Shown in pieces: positions 1-8,606 of a stretch of 47,301 bases of DNA. Under the pieces are notes generated by a model. It saw only the letters and a list, made by a program, of their open reading frames with translations. It was not told the DNA's origin and searched no databases. The translations under genes and the position numbers were made by a program. Positions within the stretch are counted from its first letter, which is position 1. Each line of letters starts with the position of its first letter. This DNA is from Streptomyces prunicolor NBRC 13075 (GTDB lineage Bacteria > Actinomycetota > Actinomycetes > Streptomycetales > Streptomycetaceae): positions 1 to 47,301 of the forward strand of contig NZ_BARF01000087.1 in NCBI RefSeq assembly GCF_000367365.1. Reading direction: 5' to 3'.

Positions 1-4
1 GATG

Positions 5-23
5 CGGTTCCCACGGAGAACCG
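5..23. terminator. Possible short terminator hairpin at the left edge
   Basis: Arms CGGTTC (5-10) and GAACCG (18-23) pair around a 7-nt loop. It may terminate a gene lying left of the window. The stem is only 6 bp, so this is weak. Confidence 0.25.
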
Positions 24-99
24 TGTGATCGCGCGAACAGCACTTTACCCCACGCCGGGGGTGCGCCGAAGCCGGCGCCGGGCGCGGGACAATCGTCGT

Positions 100-645
100 A
101 TGGGCGACACAACCTCAGATGCGACCTCGGGTACCACCTCAGGCGATACGGCCGGAGCGCGCGACCGGGACGGCGAGGGGCGGGCGCGCAACGCCCGGCC
201 TCGGGACGGGCTCGGGCGGCCGTTGCCGTACGACGCTGACGGTGTGGCGCGGCAACCCGAGGGGGTCGTGCGGGCGCCGGAGGACACCGTCGTCGAGGCG
301 CAGGCGCTGCTCGACGAGGGGAAACCGTTCCACGCGCACGAGGTCTTCGAGGACGCCTGGAAGTCGGGGCCGGACGAGGAGCGTGCCCTGTGGCGCGGGC
401 TCGCCCAACTCGCCGTGGGCCTCACGCACGCGGCCCGGGGGAACGTCACCGGCGGTGCCCGGCTGTTGCGGCGCGGCGCCGGGGGTGTCGAGGAGTGGGC
501 GGCCCTGACGGGGCGGGAGCAGCCGTACGGCATGGATCTCGCGGGGGTCGCCGCCTGGGCGCGGGGGCTCGGGGACGACGTGGAGCGGGGCGGCGGGAGT
601 GTCGACGCGGGGGCGCGGGCGCCTCGGCTGCGCGGGACGTCGTAG
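100..645 (+). CDS. DUF309 family protein
   Basis: A 181-residue protein of unknown biochemical function. The family signature is visible at residues 77-87 (FHAHEVFEDAW), the HxxHExxExxW pattern of DUF309 proteins, which form small helical bundles. The first 60 residues are low-complexity, rich in Thr, Gly, Asp and Arg, and probably disordered; the C-terminal 25 residues are also Gly/Arg-rich. The reading frame is open further upstream, but I chose the ATG at 100 because the sequence before it (GC-rich, Arg-rich translation) looks non-coding. It is followed on the same strand by cobF after an 88-bp gap. The family call rests on the motif and size; the function is unknown. Confidence 0.75.
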   Translation: MGDTTSDATSGTTSGDTAGARDRDGEGRARNARPRDGLGRPLPYDADGVARQPEGVVRAPEDTVVEAQALLDEGKPFHAHEVFEDAWKSGPDEERALWRGLAQLAVGLTHAARGNVTGGARLLRRGAGGVEEWAALTGREQPYGMDLAGVAAWARGLGDDVERGGGSVDAGARAPRLRGTS

Positions 646-733
646 CCGGAATAATCCCAATCTGTACAGGTGCGTACTGATGCGTGCCGGTGCGGTGTAC
701 GGACTGTCAGTGGCGTGGGGCAGACTCGGGGGC

Positions 734-1507
734 GTGCGAAAGATTCATGTCATCGGTATCGGCGCGGGCGACCCCGAGCAGCTGACCCTCCAGGCGGTCA
801 GGGTGCTGCGGGGCACCGACGTGTTCTTCCTCCTCGACAAGGGCGAGGTGAAGTCCGACCTCACGCAGCTCCGCCGGGACATGCTCGACGCGCACATACC
901 GGAGGGGACGTACCGCCTGGTCGAGGCGCGGGACCCGGAGCGGGACCGGAAGGCGGGGGGTGCCGCGTACTCCCCGGCGGTCGGGGACTGGCGCAGCGCC
1001 CGTGCGGAGATCTACGAGCGGCTGATCGCCGAGGAGTTGGGCGAGGACGAGAGCGGCGCGTTCCTGGTGTGGGGCGATCCCTCGCTGTACGACAGCACGC
1101 TCGGCATCCTGGAGGAGATCCTGGAGCGGGGCGCGGTCGCGTTCGAGTACGACGTCGTGCCCGGCATCAGCAGTGTCTCGGCGCTCGTGGCCCGGCACCG
1201 CACGGGACTGAACCGGGTGGCCGGGCCGGTGCAGATCACCACGGGCCGGCGGCTGTCCGAGGGGTTCCCGGACGGGGTGGACGACGTGGTCGTGATGCTG
1301 GACGCGCACCAGGCGTTCCGGCGGTACGCCGACCAGGACATCGACATCTACTGGGGCGCCTATCTGGGCACTCCGGACGAGATCCTCGCCTCCGGTCCGA
1401 TAGCCGAGGCCGCCCCGCGCATCGAGCGGCTGCGCGCGGAGGCCCGGGAGCGCAAGGGCTGGATCATGGACACGTATCTGCTGCGCAGGCACCCGAAGGG
1501 CGAGTAG
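734..1507 (+). CDS. cobF: Precorrin-6A synthase (deacetylating), CobF
   Basis: A 257-residue tetrapyrrole methylase. CobF methylates precorrin-5 at C-1 using S-adenosylmethionine and releases the C-20 acetyl group as acetate, giving precorrin-6A in the aerobic cobalamin route. The N-terminus begins VRKIHVIGIGAGDPEQLTLQ, the glycine-rich opening typical of the family (GIGAGDP at 8-14). A second conserved stretch, VWGDPSLYDSTL, lies near the middle, followed by VVPGISS. The GTG at 734 was chosen because it places the first beta strand at the N-terminus; the frame is open upstream to about 599. cobK, the next enzyme of the pathway, lies 2.7 kb downstream on the other strand. No cobalamin riboswitch was seen upstream. 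Confidence 0.88.
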   Translation: MRKIHVIGIGAGDPEQLTLQAVRVLRGTDVFFLLDKGEVKSDLTQLRRDMLDAHIPEGTYRLVEARDPERDRKAGGAAYSPAVGDWRSARAEIYERLIAEELGEDESGAFLVWGDPSLYDSTLGILEEILERGAVAFEYDVVPGISSVSALVARHRTGLNRVAGPVQITTGRRLSEGFPDGVDDVVVMLDAHQAFRRYADQDIDIYWGAYLGTPDEILASGPIAEAAPRIERLRAEARERKGWIMDTYLLRRHPKGE

Positions 1508-1616
1508 CGGGCAGGGACCAGGGCTGGAGGTTGGGGCAGCGGTTGGGGCTGGGGCTGGGGCACCCGAGTGGACCGCCCCATATGCATCAGGGGGCCGACG
1601 GTGTGACAGTGACCTC

Positions 1617-3695
1617 GTGACAGTCGCCGAGGAAACCTCGCTGCCTTCCGCGCAGCAGCCCCCCGTGCTGGATTCCCGCCGCCGCAACGTCGTCTTCGTG
1701 ACGATCATGCTGGGCATGCTGCTGGCGGCCCTCGACCAGACCATCGTCGGTACGGCGCTGCCGACGATCGTGTCGGACCTGGGAGGCGCCGAACACATGT
1801 CATGGGTGGTCACCGCCTATCTGCTGGCGGAGACTGTGGCGACCGTGCTGGTCGGCAAGTTCGGTGACCTGTTCGGCCGCAAGGTGGTCTTCCAGGTCTC
1901 GGCGATCGTGTTCATCACGGGCTCGTTCCTGTGCGGTTTCTCCACCAACATGACGCTGCTGATCGCCTGGCGGGCCGTGCAGGGCATCGGCGCGGGCGGT
2001 CTGATGGTGACGGCGATGGCGCTGATCGCCGACGTCATCCCGCTGCGGGAACGCGGCAAGTACCAGGGCGCGATCGGCGCGGTGTTCGGCGTGGCCACGG
2101 TCATCGGACCGCTGCTGGGCGGCCTGTTCACCGACCACCTCACCTGGCGCTGGGCGTTCTACGTCAACGTGCCCATCGCGATCGTCGTCGTCATCGCGGC
2201 GGCCCGCACCATCCCCGTGGTCAAGTCGGCGATGCGGCCCGTGATCGACTACCTGGGCATCGCGCTGGTCGCGGTCGGTGCGAGCTCGCTGATCCTGGCG
2301 ACGAGTTGGGGCGGCAACGAGTACGCGTGGGGTTCGGCAACGATCATCGGCCTGTTCGTGGGCGGTGTGATCGCGCTGGGCCTGTTCTGCTGGGTGGAGA
2401 CCCGGGCCGAGCAACCCATGCTGCCCATGCGGCTGTTCACCAACCCGGTGTTCGCGGTCTGTTCGATCCTCAGCTTCATCGTCGGTTTCGCGATGCTCGG
2501 CGCGCTGACGTATCTGCCGACCTATTTGCAGTACGTCGACGGTGACTCGGCCACGATCTCCGGTGTGCGGACTCTGCCCATGGTGATGGGGCTGCTGATC
2601 GCTTCCGTCTTCAGCGGCAACGTGGTCAGCAAGACCGGCCAGTACCGCATCTTCCCGATCATCGGCTCCGCGGTGATGGGCGTCGGCCTGTATCTGATGT
2701 CCCTCATGGGCCCGGGCACCGGCGCGTTCCTGGAGTCGGTGTACATGTTCGTGCTCGGCACCGGCATCGGGCTGTGCATGCAGGTGCTGACGATCGCCGT
2801 GCAGAACACCGTCGAGTACACCGACCTCGGCACCGCGACCTCCGGCGTCACCTTCTTCCGTACGCTGGGCAGTTCGTTCGGCACCGCCGTCTTCGGCACG
2901 ATCTACGCCAACAGCCTGGCCCCGAACCTCAAGGACGGGATCGCCGAGGCCGCGAGGGCCAGCGCGTTGAACCCGGCCGTGATCACCAAGGCGGCGACCA
3001 GCCCCGAGGGCCTGCACAAGCTGCCGCACGCCGCCGCCGCGCCGATCATCAACGCGTACGCCGACACCATCCACACGGTGTTCCGGTGGACGGTCCCGGT
3101 CGCCGTGATCGGTTTCGTCGTCGCCCTGTTCCTCAAGCAGGTGCAGCTGCGCGACAGCGCGCGCAAGGGCTCCACCGACATGGGCGAGGGCTTCGCGTCA
3201 CCGCGCGGCGCGGACTCGCAACGGCTCCTCGAAGCGGCCGTCGGCAAGGTCATCGGCAGCACGGACCTGGACACCGCCCGGCGGATCATCACGAACTCCG
3301 ACACCCGGCTGGACGTCGCCGGTGCCTGGGCCGTGATGCAGGTCGAACTGTTCGGCAGGATGGTCGGCCATGCCAGCCTCGGCCTGATCGCCGCCCGCCG
3401 CCACATGCCCCCGGAGGTGCTCCTCCCGGTCTTCGACCGCATGGTCGAGGAGGGCTATCTGACCCGCGACGGCTACCTTCTCTCCCACACCGCGGCCGGC
3501 GAACGCGAGGCCGAGGTCATCGGCAAGGCGTGGGGCACCTGGCTGGAGGAGAGGGTGCAGCAGGACATCGGCCGCCCGTCGGGCACGGACCTGCGCGCCG
3601 CGGTCGACTCCATCGCCAAGCGCCTCCTGGTGGAGGACCTGACCTCCGGACTGCCGCAGCGCGCGGCGGAGTTGGAGTCGAGCTCGGCACCGTGA
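1617..3695 (+). CDS. DHA2-type MFS drug exporter with C-terminal winged-helix-like domain
   Basis: A 692-residue protein. Residues ~20-500 form a multi-span (probably 14 TM) DHA2/EmrB-QacA antiporter: the start LLAALDQTIVGTALPTIVSDL is the family's TM1 signature, and GKFGDLFGRK is the motif A loop. Such proteins exchange protons for drugs or metabolites at the cytoplasmic membrane. After the last TM segment, about 180 extra residues follow. They contain a stretch resembling a MarR-like winged helix (LLPVFDRMVEEGYLTRDGYLLSHTAAGERE) and helices before and after it. Ordinary family members are about 480-550 residues. The start is a GTG with no convincing ribosome-binding site. It is not obviously in an operon with cobF, 109 bp upstream. 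The exporter call is secure; the tail assignment is from sequence pattern only. Confidence 0.88.
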   Translation: MTVAEETSLPSAQQPPVLDSRRRNVVFVTIMLGMLLAALDQTIVGTALPTIVSDLGGAEHMSWVVTAYLLAETVATVLVGKFGDLFGRKVVFQVSAIVFITGSFLCGFSTNMTLLIAWRAVQGIGAGGLMVTAMALIADVIPLRERGKYQGAIGAVFGVATVIGPLLGGLFTDHLTWRWAFYVNVPIAIVVVIAAARTIPVVKSAMRPVIDYLGIALVAVGASSLILATSWGGNEYAWGSATIIGLFVGGVIALGLFCWVETRAEQPMLPMRLFTNPVFAVCSILSFIVGFAMLGALTYLPTYLQYVDGDSATISGVRTLPMVMGLLIASVFSGNVVSKTGQYRIFPIIGSAVMGVGLYLMSLMGPGTGAFLESVYMFVLGTGIGLCMQVLTIAVQNTVEYTDLGTATSGVTFFRTLGSSFGTAVFGTIYANSLAPNLKDGIAEAARASALNPAVITKAATSPEGLHKLPHAAAAPIINAYADTIHTVFRWTVPVAVIGFVVALFLKQVQLRDSARKGSTDMGEGFASPRGADSQRLLEAAVGKVIGSTDLDTARRIITNSDTRLDVAGAWAVMQVELFGRMVGHASLGLIAARRHMPPEVLLPVFDRMVEEGYLTRDGYLLSHTAAGEREAEVIGKAWGTWLEERVQQDIGRPSGTDLRAAVDSIAKRLLVEDLTSGLPQRAAELESSSAP

Positions 3696-3738
3696 AAACC
3701 GGGTGACGCGCGGGGCGGACAGGGGCGAAACTCACGGT

Positions 3739-4242
3739 ATGTCCTCCGCGCCCGTCCGCTTCCGTGATCCGCGCAGCACCGAGTACGACTTCCTCGACTC
3801 GATGCTGGTGCGGTGCCCGCGCTGCGAGCGGATCGCCCATGTTGTACGGCCGCCGGGCCCACGCCCGGAGCCGGGTCGGGCGTTGTTCGCGCCGAGACAC
3901 CTCGTCTGCCGGAGCTGTGGCCAGTCCCGGACCTGGGCCGAGCGCAGCATCTGCTTCCCACGCGGTTCGGTGGGCCTGGCCTGGGATCCCTACTTCCGCC
4001 TCCCCCTGTGGCTGCAGACGCAGACCCGGCACGGCGGACTCTGGGCCTACGGCCTCCCCCACCTGGACCTGATCAGGCGATTCGTCGCCGCCGACCTGCG
4101 TGAACGGGCGCCCTGGTACGACACCGGGCAGAAGATGACACTGGTCGCCCGCCTCCCGGCCTGGATCAAGAGCGCCAAGAACCGGGACGAGATCCTGCGC
4201 GCGGTGGACCGTCTCCGGGCCACGGTCATCGCCCCGCACTGA
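3739..4242 (+). CDS. Zinc-ribbon-like protein of unknown function
   Basis: A 167-residue cytoplasmic protein. Two CxxC pairs (C26/C29 in RCPRCER and C57/C60 in VCRSCGQ) probably bind one zinc ion as a ribbon. The rest is rich in Trp, Arg and Leu, with no other motif I recognise. The ATG at 3739 was preferred over the upstream in-frame ATG near 3703, because that region overlaps the exporter's end and has no typical signal. Its 3' end overlaps that of the convergent cobK by 17 bp. Similar proteins are common hypotheticals in Streptomyces; a nucleic-acid-binding role is possible but not shown. Confidence 0.7.
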   Translation: MSSAPVRFRDPRSTEYDFLDSMLVRCPRCERIAHVVRPPGPRPEPGRALFAPRHLVCRSCGQSRTWAERSICFPRGSVGLAWDPYFRLPLWLQTQTRHGGLWAYGLPHLDLIRRFVAADLRERAPWYDTGQKMTLVARLPAWIKSAKNRDEILRAVDRLRATVIAPH

Positions 4243-4978
4243 ACCCCAGCCCCGCCAGCACCCCGGCGACATCGGGCACCGCGCTCACCCCGTCCGGCAA
4301 CGGCGGTCGTCGTACGACCACGACCGGGACGCCCGCCTCCCGCGCGGCCGTGAGTTTGGCCGCCGTCGCCGCTCCCCCGCTGTCCTTCGTCACGACCACG
4401 TCGATCCGGTGCTCGCGGAGCAGTGCCGTCTCGTCGGCCAGGGTGAAGGGCCCGCGTGCCAGCAGCACGTCGATGTCCGGTGGCGTCGGAGGCTCGGGCG
4501 GCTCCACCGACCGTACGACGAAGTGCAGTTGGGTGAGGTGGGCGAAGGCGGCGAGGCCGAGGCGGCCGGTGGTGAGGAGGATGTGGTGCCCGAGTCCGGG
4601 GAGCGCCTCGGCGGCCTCGCCCAGGGAGGCGACCGGGTGCCAGCGGTCTCCGGGAACCGGCCGCCAACCGGGCCTGCGCAGCACGACGACGGGCAGTCCG
4701 GTGTCCGTCGCGGCCCGCACCGCGTTCGCGGTGATCGACTCCGCGAAGGGGTGGGTGGCGTCGACGACGGCGTCCACGCGGTGCTCCCGCAGCCACTCGG
4801 CCAGCCCCTCGGCTCCGCCGAACCCGCCGATCCGTACGTCTCCCGACAGCGCCCCCGGCTTCGCCACCCGCCCGGCGAGGGACGTGGTGACCCGGGCCTC
4901 GGGCCGCTGTACCGCCAGTTCGGCGGCGAGTTCACGTGCCTCGGTGGTGCCGCCGAGGATCAGGATGTGCGGGGACAT
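4226..4978 (-). CDS. cobK: Precorrin-6A reductase, CobK
   Basis: A 250-residue enzyme that reduces precorrin-6A to precorrin-6B with NADPH, the step directly after CobF in aerobic cobalamin synthesis. The N-terminus MSPHILILGGTTEARELA is the family's dinucleotide-binding start, and DATHPFAE (mid-protein) and VVTKDSGG are the other conserved blocks. The ATG at 4978 was chosen because MSPHILILGG fits the family; a GTG/ATG seven codons upstream is open but adds an unrelated leader. The gene converges on the zinc-ribbon gene with overlapping 3' ends. It is monocistronic here; the next gene on the same strand starts further upstream. Confidence 0.88.
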   Translation of the reverse strand: MSPHILILGGTTEARELAAELAVQRPEARVTTSLAGRVAKPGALSGDVRIGGFGGAEGLAEWLREHRVDAVVDATHPFAESITANAVRAATDTGLPVVVLRRPGWRPVPGDRWHPVASLGEAAEALPGLGHHILLTTGRLGLAAFAHLTQLHFVVRSVEPPEPPTPPDIDVLLARGPFTLADETALLREHRIDVVVTKDSGGAATAAKLTAAREAGVPVVVVRRPPLPDGVSAVPDVAGVLAGLGFSAGR

Positions 4979-5011
4979 GCGGCGAGCGTACGAGGTCACG
5001 GGGGCGAGGGG

Positions 5012-5791
5012 TCAGCGGAGGAGCAGTTGCAGGCCGCCGATGATCGTCGCCGCGATCACAAGTTGCTCGAACAATCGCTGGTTGATTCGGTTCACAGCCC
5101 ATTTGCCGATCAACGCACCGGGCACGACGAACGCCGCGAGCGCCGCGTCAAGGAGGAGCGAGTGGCCGTCGATCAGGCCGAGGCCCACGCTGAAGGGCAC
5201 CTTGGTCACGTTGACGATCAGGAAGAAGAACGCCGACGTGCCGAGAAAGCCCAGCTTCCGGAAGCCCGCCGAGAGCAGATACATCGACATCACCGGGCCG
5301 CCGGCATTGGCGACCATCGTGGTGAAGCCGCCGAGCACACCGTACGAGCGCGCCTTCGCCCGGCCGGACCGGGTGGCGACGGCATCGGGCTCGTCCTCCG
5401 CACCCGCCTCCGCCTTGCGCCTGCGCCACACCGTGACCCCGGCCATCAGCAGCAGGATCGCCCCGATCGACGTCCGTACGACCGCGTCGTCGGCCCACAC
5501 CAGGAACAGCGTCCCGATCACGACGCCCGCAGCGACCGCCGGGAACAGCCGCCACAGCGTGGGCCAGTGGGCGTGCCGCCGGTAGGTGAGGACGGCGAGG
5601 ACGTCGCCGACGATCAGAATCGGGAGCAGGACGCCGGTGGAGGCGCGGGCGGGCAGGACGGCCGCGAAGATCGCGAGGCTGACCGTGTTGGCCCCGCTCA
5701 CGGCGGTCTTCGAGAAGCCGACGAGCAGGGCCGCGGCGGCCAGCGCGGCGAATTCCCAGCCGGAAATGTGCCAGAGAGTCATCGTGTTCAT
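5012..5791 (-). CDS. TauE/SafE family sulfite/sulfonate exporter-like membrane protein
   Basis: A 259-residue integral membrane protein with about eight hydrophobic segments. The two-fold repeat typical of TauE/SafE is visible: an early AAALLVGFSKTAVSGANTVSLAIF segment, and in the second half GVLGGFTTMVANAGGPVMSMYLL. Family members export small organic or inorganic sulfur anions, but many have unknown substrates and nothing here reveals one. It reads in the same direction as cobK with a 33-bp gap, so the two may be cotranscribed (this gene first). Start ATG at 5791; the fourth codon is also ATG. Confidence 0.85.
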   Translation of the reverse strand: MNTMTLWHISGWEFAALAAAALLVGFSKTAVSGANTVSLAIFAAVLPARASTGVLLPILIVGDVLAVLTYRRHAHWPTLWRLFPAVAAGVVIGTLFLVWADDAVVRTSIGAILLLMAGVTVWRRRKAEAGAEDEPDAVATRSGRAKARSYGVLGGFTTMVANAGGPVMSMYLLSAGFRKLGFLGTSAFFFLIVNVTKVPFSVGLGLIDGHSLLLDAALAAFVVPGALIGKWAVNRINQRLFEQLVIAATIIGGLQLLLR

Positions 5792-5906
5792 GCGAGGACC
5801 GATGCTATGTCCTTACATCCGTCCGCGTAAGGAGTGTCTCGGCAGATGGCCCCTGCCACACCGCAGCGGACCGGGGTCGCCCGATGAGCGATGCTAGTTT
5901 TCGGGG

Positions 5907-6746
5907 GTGGACGACACCCGCGAGCATGTCCTCTTCGGCACCCGGAACCCGATCACCGCACACGAGTGGCCGCACGAGCACCCGCGGTACATCGCCCTCG
6001 TCGCGCACGGATACGGCGAACACATGGGCCGGTACGCCGAGTTGGCGACCGTACTCGTGGCGCACGGCGCGGCAGTCCTCGGCCCCGACCACCAGGGCCA
6101 CGGCACCTCGGCCGGTGAGCGGGTGCTGATCGAGGACTTCGAGGACGTGGTCACGGACCTGCACGCCGTCGCCGACCTGGCCCGCGCCACCTACCCGGGC
6201 GTCCCCCTCGTCCTGATCGGCCACTCCATGGGCGGCCTGATCGCATCCCGCTTCGCACAGCGCCACGGCGACGAGCTGTCCGCCCTCGTCCTGTCCGGAC
6301 CGGTGATCGGCACCTGGGAACTGCCGGGCCGACTGCTCTCCCTCCCCGAGATCCCCGACGTCCCGATCAGCCCGGCCTCGCTCTCCCGCGACCCCGGCGT
6401 CGGTACGGCGTACGCGGCGGATCCGCTGGTCTGGCACGGTCCGATGAAGCGGCCGACACTGGAGGCCTTCGCCCAAACCCTGGAGACCGTGGGCGAGTTG
6501 GGCGACATCGGCGGACTCCCCCTGCTCTGGCTCCACGGCAGCGACGACCGGCTCGTCCCGCTCGCCGGCAGCCGGGTCGGCGTGGAACGGTTGAACGGCG
6601 GGGAGTTGACCGAGCACGTGTATCCGGGCGCCCGGCACGAGGTGTTCAACGAGACGAACCGGGCCGAGGTCTTCGCGGACCTGATCCGTTTCCTGGACGG
6701 GGTGTTGAACAGCGCCACCCCAAACGGCGTCACCCGGTCAGCATGA
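5907..6746 (+). CDS. Alpha/beta hydrolase, monoacylglycerol-lipase-like (serine aminopeptidase S33 family)
   Basis: A 279-residue cytoplasmic hydrolase. HGYGEHMGRY (34-43) is the oxyanion-loop motif of lysophospholipase/monoacylglycerol lipases, GHSMGG (105-110) holds the nucleophile Ser107, and the acid and base are likely Asp in HGSDDRLVP and His in GARHEVFNE. It would cleave lipid esters, but the real substrate cannot be read from sequence. The GTG at 5907 was chosen because it places the first conserved residues correctly; no strong ribosome-binding site is visible. It is divergent from the TauE-like gene (115-bp gap) and followed by a DUF574 methyltransferase. Confidence 0.85.
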   Translation: MDDTREHVLFGTRNPITAHEWPHEHPRYIALVAHGYGEHMGRYAELATVLVAHGAAVLGPDHQGHGTSAGERVLIEDFEDVVTDLHAVADLARATYPGVPLVLIGHSMGGLIASRFAQRHGDELSALVLSGPVIGTWELPGRLLSLPEIPDVPISPASLSRDPGVGTAYAADPLVWHGPMKRPTLEAFAQTLETVGELGDIGGLPLLWLHGSDDRLVPLAGSRVGVERLNGGELTEHVYPGARHEVFNETNRAEVFADLIRFLDGVLNSATPNGVTRSA

Positions 6747-6833
6747 CCGTGCCAAACTTCTCGCACGTCCCACAGGGGTCGTCGCACACCGCCCGCGAGG
6801 GTCGTCGTGCACAGTCGAGCAGAGGAGCATCGC

Positions 6834-7646
6834 GTGACCGGGACGGAGCCGGCCGTCCAGCGGATCGACACGTCGAAGCCGCATCCGGCGCGGGTGTACG
6901 ACTGGTTCCTCGGCGGCAAGGACAACTACCCGGTCGACGAGCAACTCGGCAGGCAGATCACGTCACTTGACCCGGGCGCCCCGCGCACCGCGCGCGCCAA
7001 CCGCTGGTTCATGCAGCGGGCGACGCGGATGCTCGTCCGGGAGTCGGGCATCCGCCAGTTCCTGGACGTCGGCACCGGCATACCGACCGAGCCCAACCTC
7101 CATCAGATCGCCCAGTCCACCGCGCCGGACGCGCGGGTCGTGTACGTCGACAACGACCCGATCGTCCTCGCCCACGCGGCGGCGCTGCTGCGCGGCACGC
7201 CCGAGGGTGCGACGGAGTACCTCCAGGCCGACGCCCGCGAACCGCTCACCATCCTCCAACAGGCGGCCCGCGTCCTCGACTTCGACCGCCCGATCGCCCT
7301 GTCCCTGATCGCCCTGCTGCACTTCATCCCGGACGAGGACGGCGCCCGCGAGCTGGTGGACACCCTCATCGACGCGCTGGCGCCGGGGAGTTGTCTCGTA
7401 CTGTCCGCGATGACGGCCGACCTCGAACCGGAGAAGGTGGCGCGCGGCATCGCCGCCTACGCGGCGGGCGGGGTGACGCTGGTGGCCCGTTCGCACGCCG
7501 AAGTGAGCAGCATCTTCAAGGGACTTGAGCCGATGGACCCCGGCATCGTGTCCGTGTCCGAGTGGCACCCCGAACTCGCGGAGGGCGAAACGCCGCTCGG
7601 CGAGGGGCCGGTCTCGCTGTACGGCGGAGTCGGCTTCAAGGTCTGA
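6834..7646 (+). CDS. SAM-dependent methyltransferase, PF04672/DUF574 family (copy 1)
   Basis: A 270-residue protein of a methyltransferase family greatly expanded in Streptomyces. Motifs: PARVYDWFLGGKDNYPVD near the N-terminus, LDVGTGIPTEPNLHQIAQ (SAM-binding glycine loop), and VVYVDNDPIVLAHA. Substrates of the family are unknown. The GTG at 6834 is preceded by GAGGAG at 6822-6827, a good ribosome-binding site, so it is favoured over an upstream in-frame GTG. A paralogue of identical length lies at 16430-17242. It stands alone between a lipase-like gene and the convergent marR. Confidence 0.88.
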   Translation: MTGTEPAVQRIDTSKPHPARVYDWFLGGKDNYPVDEQLGRQITSLDPGAPRTARANRWFMQRATRMLVRESGIRQFLDVGTGIPTEPNLHQIAQSTAPDARVVYVDNDPIVLAHAAALLRGTPEGATEYLQADAREPLTILQQAARVLDFDRPIALSLIALLHFIPDEDGARELVDTLIDALAPGSCLVLSAMTADLEPEKVARGIAAYAAGGVTLVARSHAEVSSIFKGLEPMDPGIVSVSEWHPELAEGETPLGEGPVSLYGGVGFKV

Positions 7647-7760
7647 CGACGAAGCCGGAGGGGCCACGAGCGACCCCGAGCGACCACTCCCTACGACTCC
7701 GCGCCAACCCCTCACCGGCCGCGAGGCCGAAGGCCGCACCCCTGGCGGCCCTCGGCCCAG

Positions 7761-7807
7761 CACCGTCGGCGACCCCGGCACCGTCAGCCACCCCGGCACG
7801 GTCGGCC
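7761..7807. repeat. Short direct repeat, 18-bp unit, ~2.6 copies
   Basis: CACCGTCGGCGACCCCGG (7761-7778), CACCGTCAGCCACCCCGG (7779-7796) and a partial third copy lie in the 205-bp gap between the convergent methyltransferase and marR genes. Otherwise this gap shows no recognisable gene. Confidence 0.5.
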
Positions 7808-7851
7808 GCAGCCTGGGTCCCGAGCCGTCCCCACGGACGTGCTCCGTGCCG

Positions 7852-8355
7852 TCAGGCCGGCGTCTCGACGTCCACCGCCGCCTCGGCATGGGTGACGAAG
7901 TCGTCGACCAGCCGGTGAAAGAGGCCCGCGAGGTGCCGTAGATCCTCGGCGGACCAATGGGTCAGGGCCATCTCGATGCCGCGGCGGCTCGCGTCCCGGA
8001 TGCGGTTGACGGCGGCCAGGCCGCTGTCGGTGAGCTGGACGCGCTGGGCGCGGCCGTCGTCGGGGTCCGGGATGCGCACCACATGGCCGAGCTGCTCCAA
8101 CTGCCGTAGCTGGCGCGTGACATGAGAGGCCTCCACCGACATCCGGACCGCCAGCACACCAGGGCGCAGCGGCTCGCTCTCGGAGATGTACCGGAGGATC
8201 GACACGGCGGCCCGGTCCAGCGGCAGCCCGGCCAGCGCCATCAGACGCTCGTGCTGCCGGGCCCGCCCCGCCAGATAGGCGATACGGGTGAGGACCCGCT
8301 CGATCTCGGCTACGTCCTCCGGAACGGGTGCTGTTTCGGGCGACGGTGCGGACAT
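7852..8355 (-). CDS. MarR family transcriptional regulator
   Basis: A 167-residue winged-helix repressor. The helix-turn-helix and wing region reads VLAVRMSVEASHVTRQLRQLEQLGHVVRIPDPDDGRAQ, with the DxDGR wing motif of MarR proteins, flanked by dimerisation helices. MarR proteins usually release DNA on binding phenolic or other small ligands. The ATG at 8355 was chosen (MSAPSPE...); an upstream start 11 codons earlier would run into the operator at 8375. It is divergent from the zinc alcohol dehydrogenase, with three copies of a 19-bp palindrome in between and two more before the downstream MFS gene. This makes it the probable regulator of itself, the dehydrogenase and the exporter. Confidence 0.9.
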   Translation of the reverse strand: MSAPSPETAPVPEDVAEIERVLTRIAYLAGRARQHERLMALAGLPLDRAAVSILRYISESEPLRPGVLAVRMSVEASHVTRQLRQLEQLGHVVRIPDPDDGRAQRVQLTDSGLAAVNRIRDASRRGIEMALTHWSAEDLRHLAGLFHRLVDDFVTHAEAAVDVETPA

Positions 8356-8374
8356 GCGTCCACCGTAACAGCTA

Positions 8375-8393
8375 CTTGCCTGAGTCAAGCAAG
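8375..8393. promoter_or_regulatory. MarR operator A
   Basis: CTTGCCTGAGTCAAGCAAG is a near-perfect palindrome (8 of 9 arm pairs), 20 bp upstream of the marR start codon. It is one of five related sites with consensus CTTGCYTRASTCAAGYAAG; this one is best placed for autoregulation. Confidence 0.75.
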
Positions 8394-8403
8394 ACCGAAA
8401 TCA

Positions 8404-8449
8404 CTTGCTTGACTCAAGTAATGCTTTATGGTTGCCTAACTCAAGTAAG
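8404..8449 (+). promoter_or_regulatory. Alcohol dehydrogenase promoter with MarR operators B and C
   Basis: Operator B is CTTGCTTGACTCAAGTAAT (8404-8422) and operator C is GTTGCCTAACTCAAGTAAG (8431-8449). A plausible promoter has -35 TTGCTT (8405-8410), a 16-bp spacer and -10 TATGGT (8427-8432). Operator B covers the -35 box and operator C abuts the -10 box, a layout suited to repression. The same arrangement recurs at 10973-11019. Confidence 0.7.
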
Positions 8450-8606
8450 CCCAGAGCTGGGGCCGCCTAAGCGGAGGCGTCCCCGTCGTGCCGTACACCG
8501 TGGGGACGGAGTACGGCACAGTCACCGGCCCCGACGGCCGGAGCACTCCCCCCGTCCGCCGCCGGGGCCGGTGACACCCCTCCTGTACATGGAAAGCGAG
8601 CCCCTC

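Noticed and set aside
646..733. Cobalamin riboswitch upstream of cobF
   Set aside because: The 88-bp gap is too short, and no B12-box-like sequence was seen.
1800..3074. A 424-codon minus-strand frame over the first MFS gene
   Set aside because: Its composition (Asp/His/Arg/Gln-rich) is the typical antisense of a membrane protein gene; no start signal.
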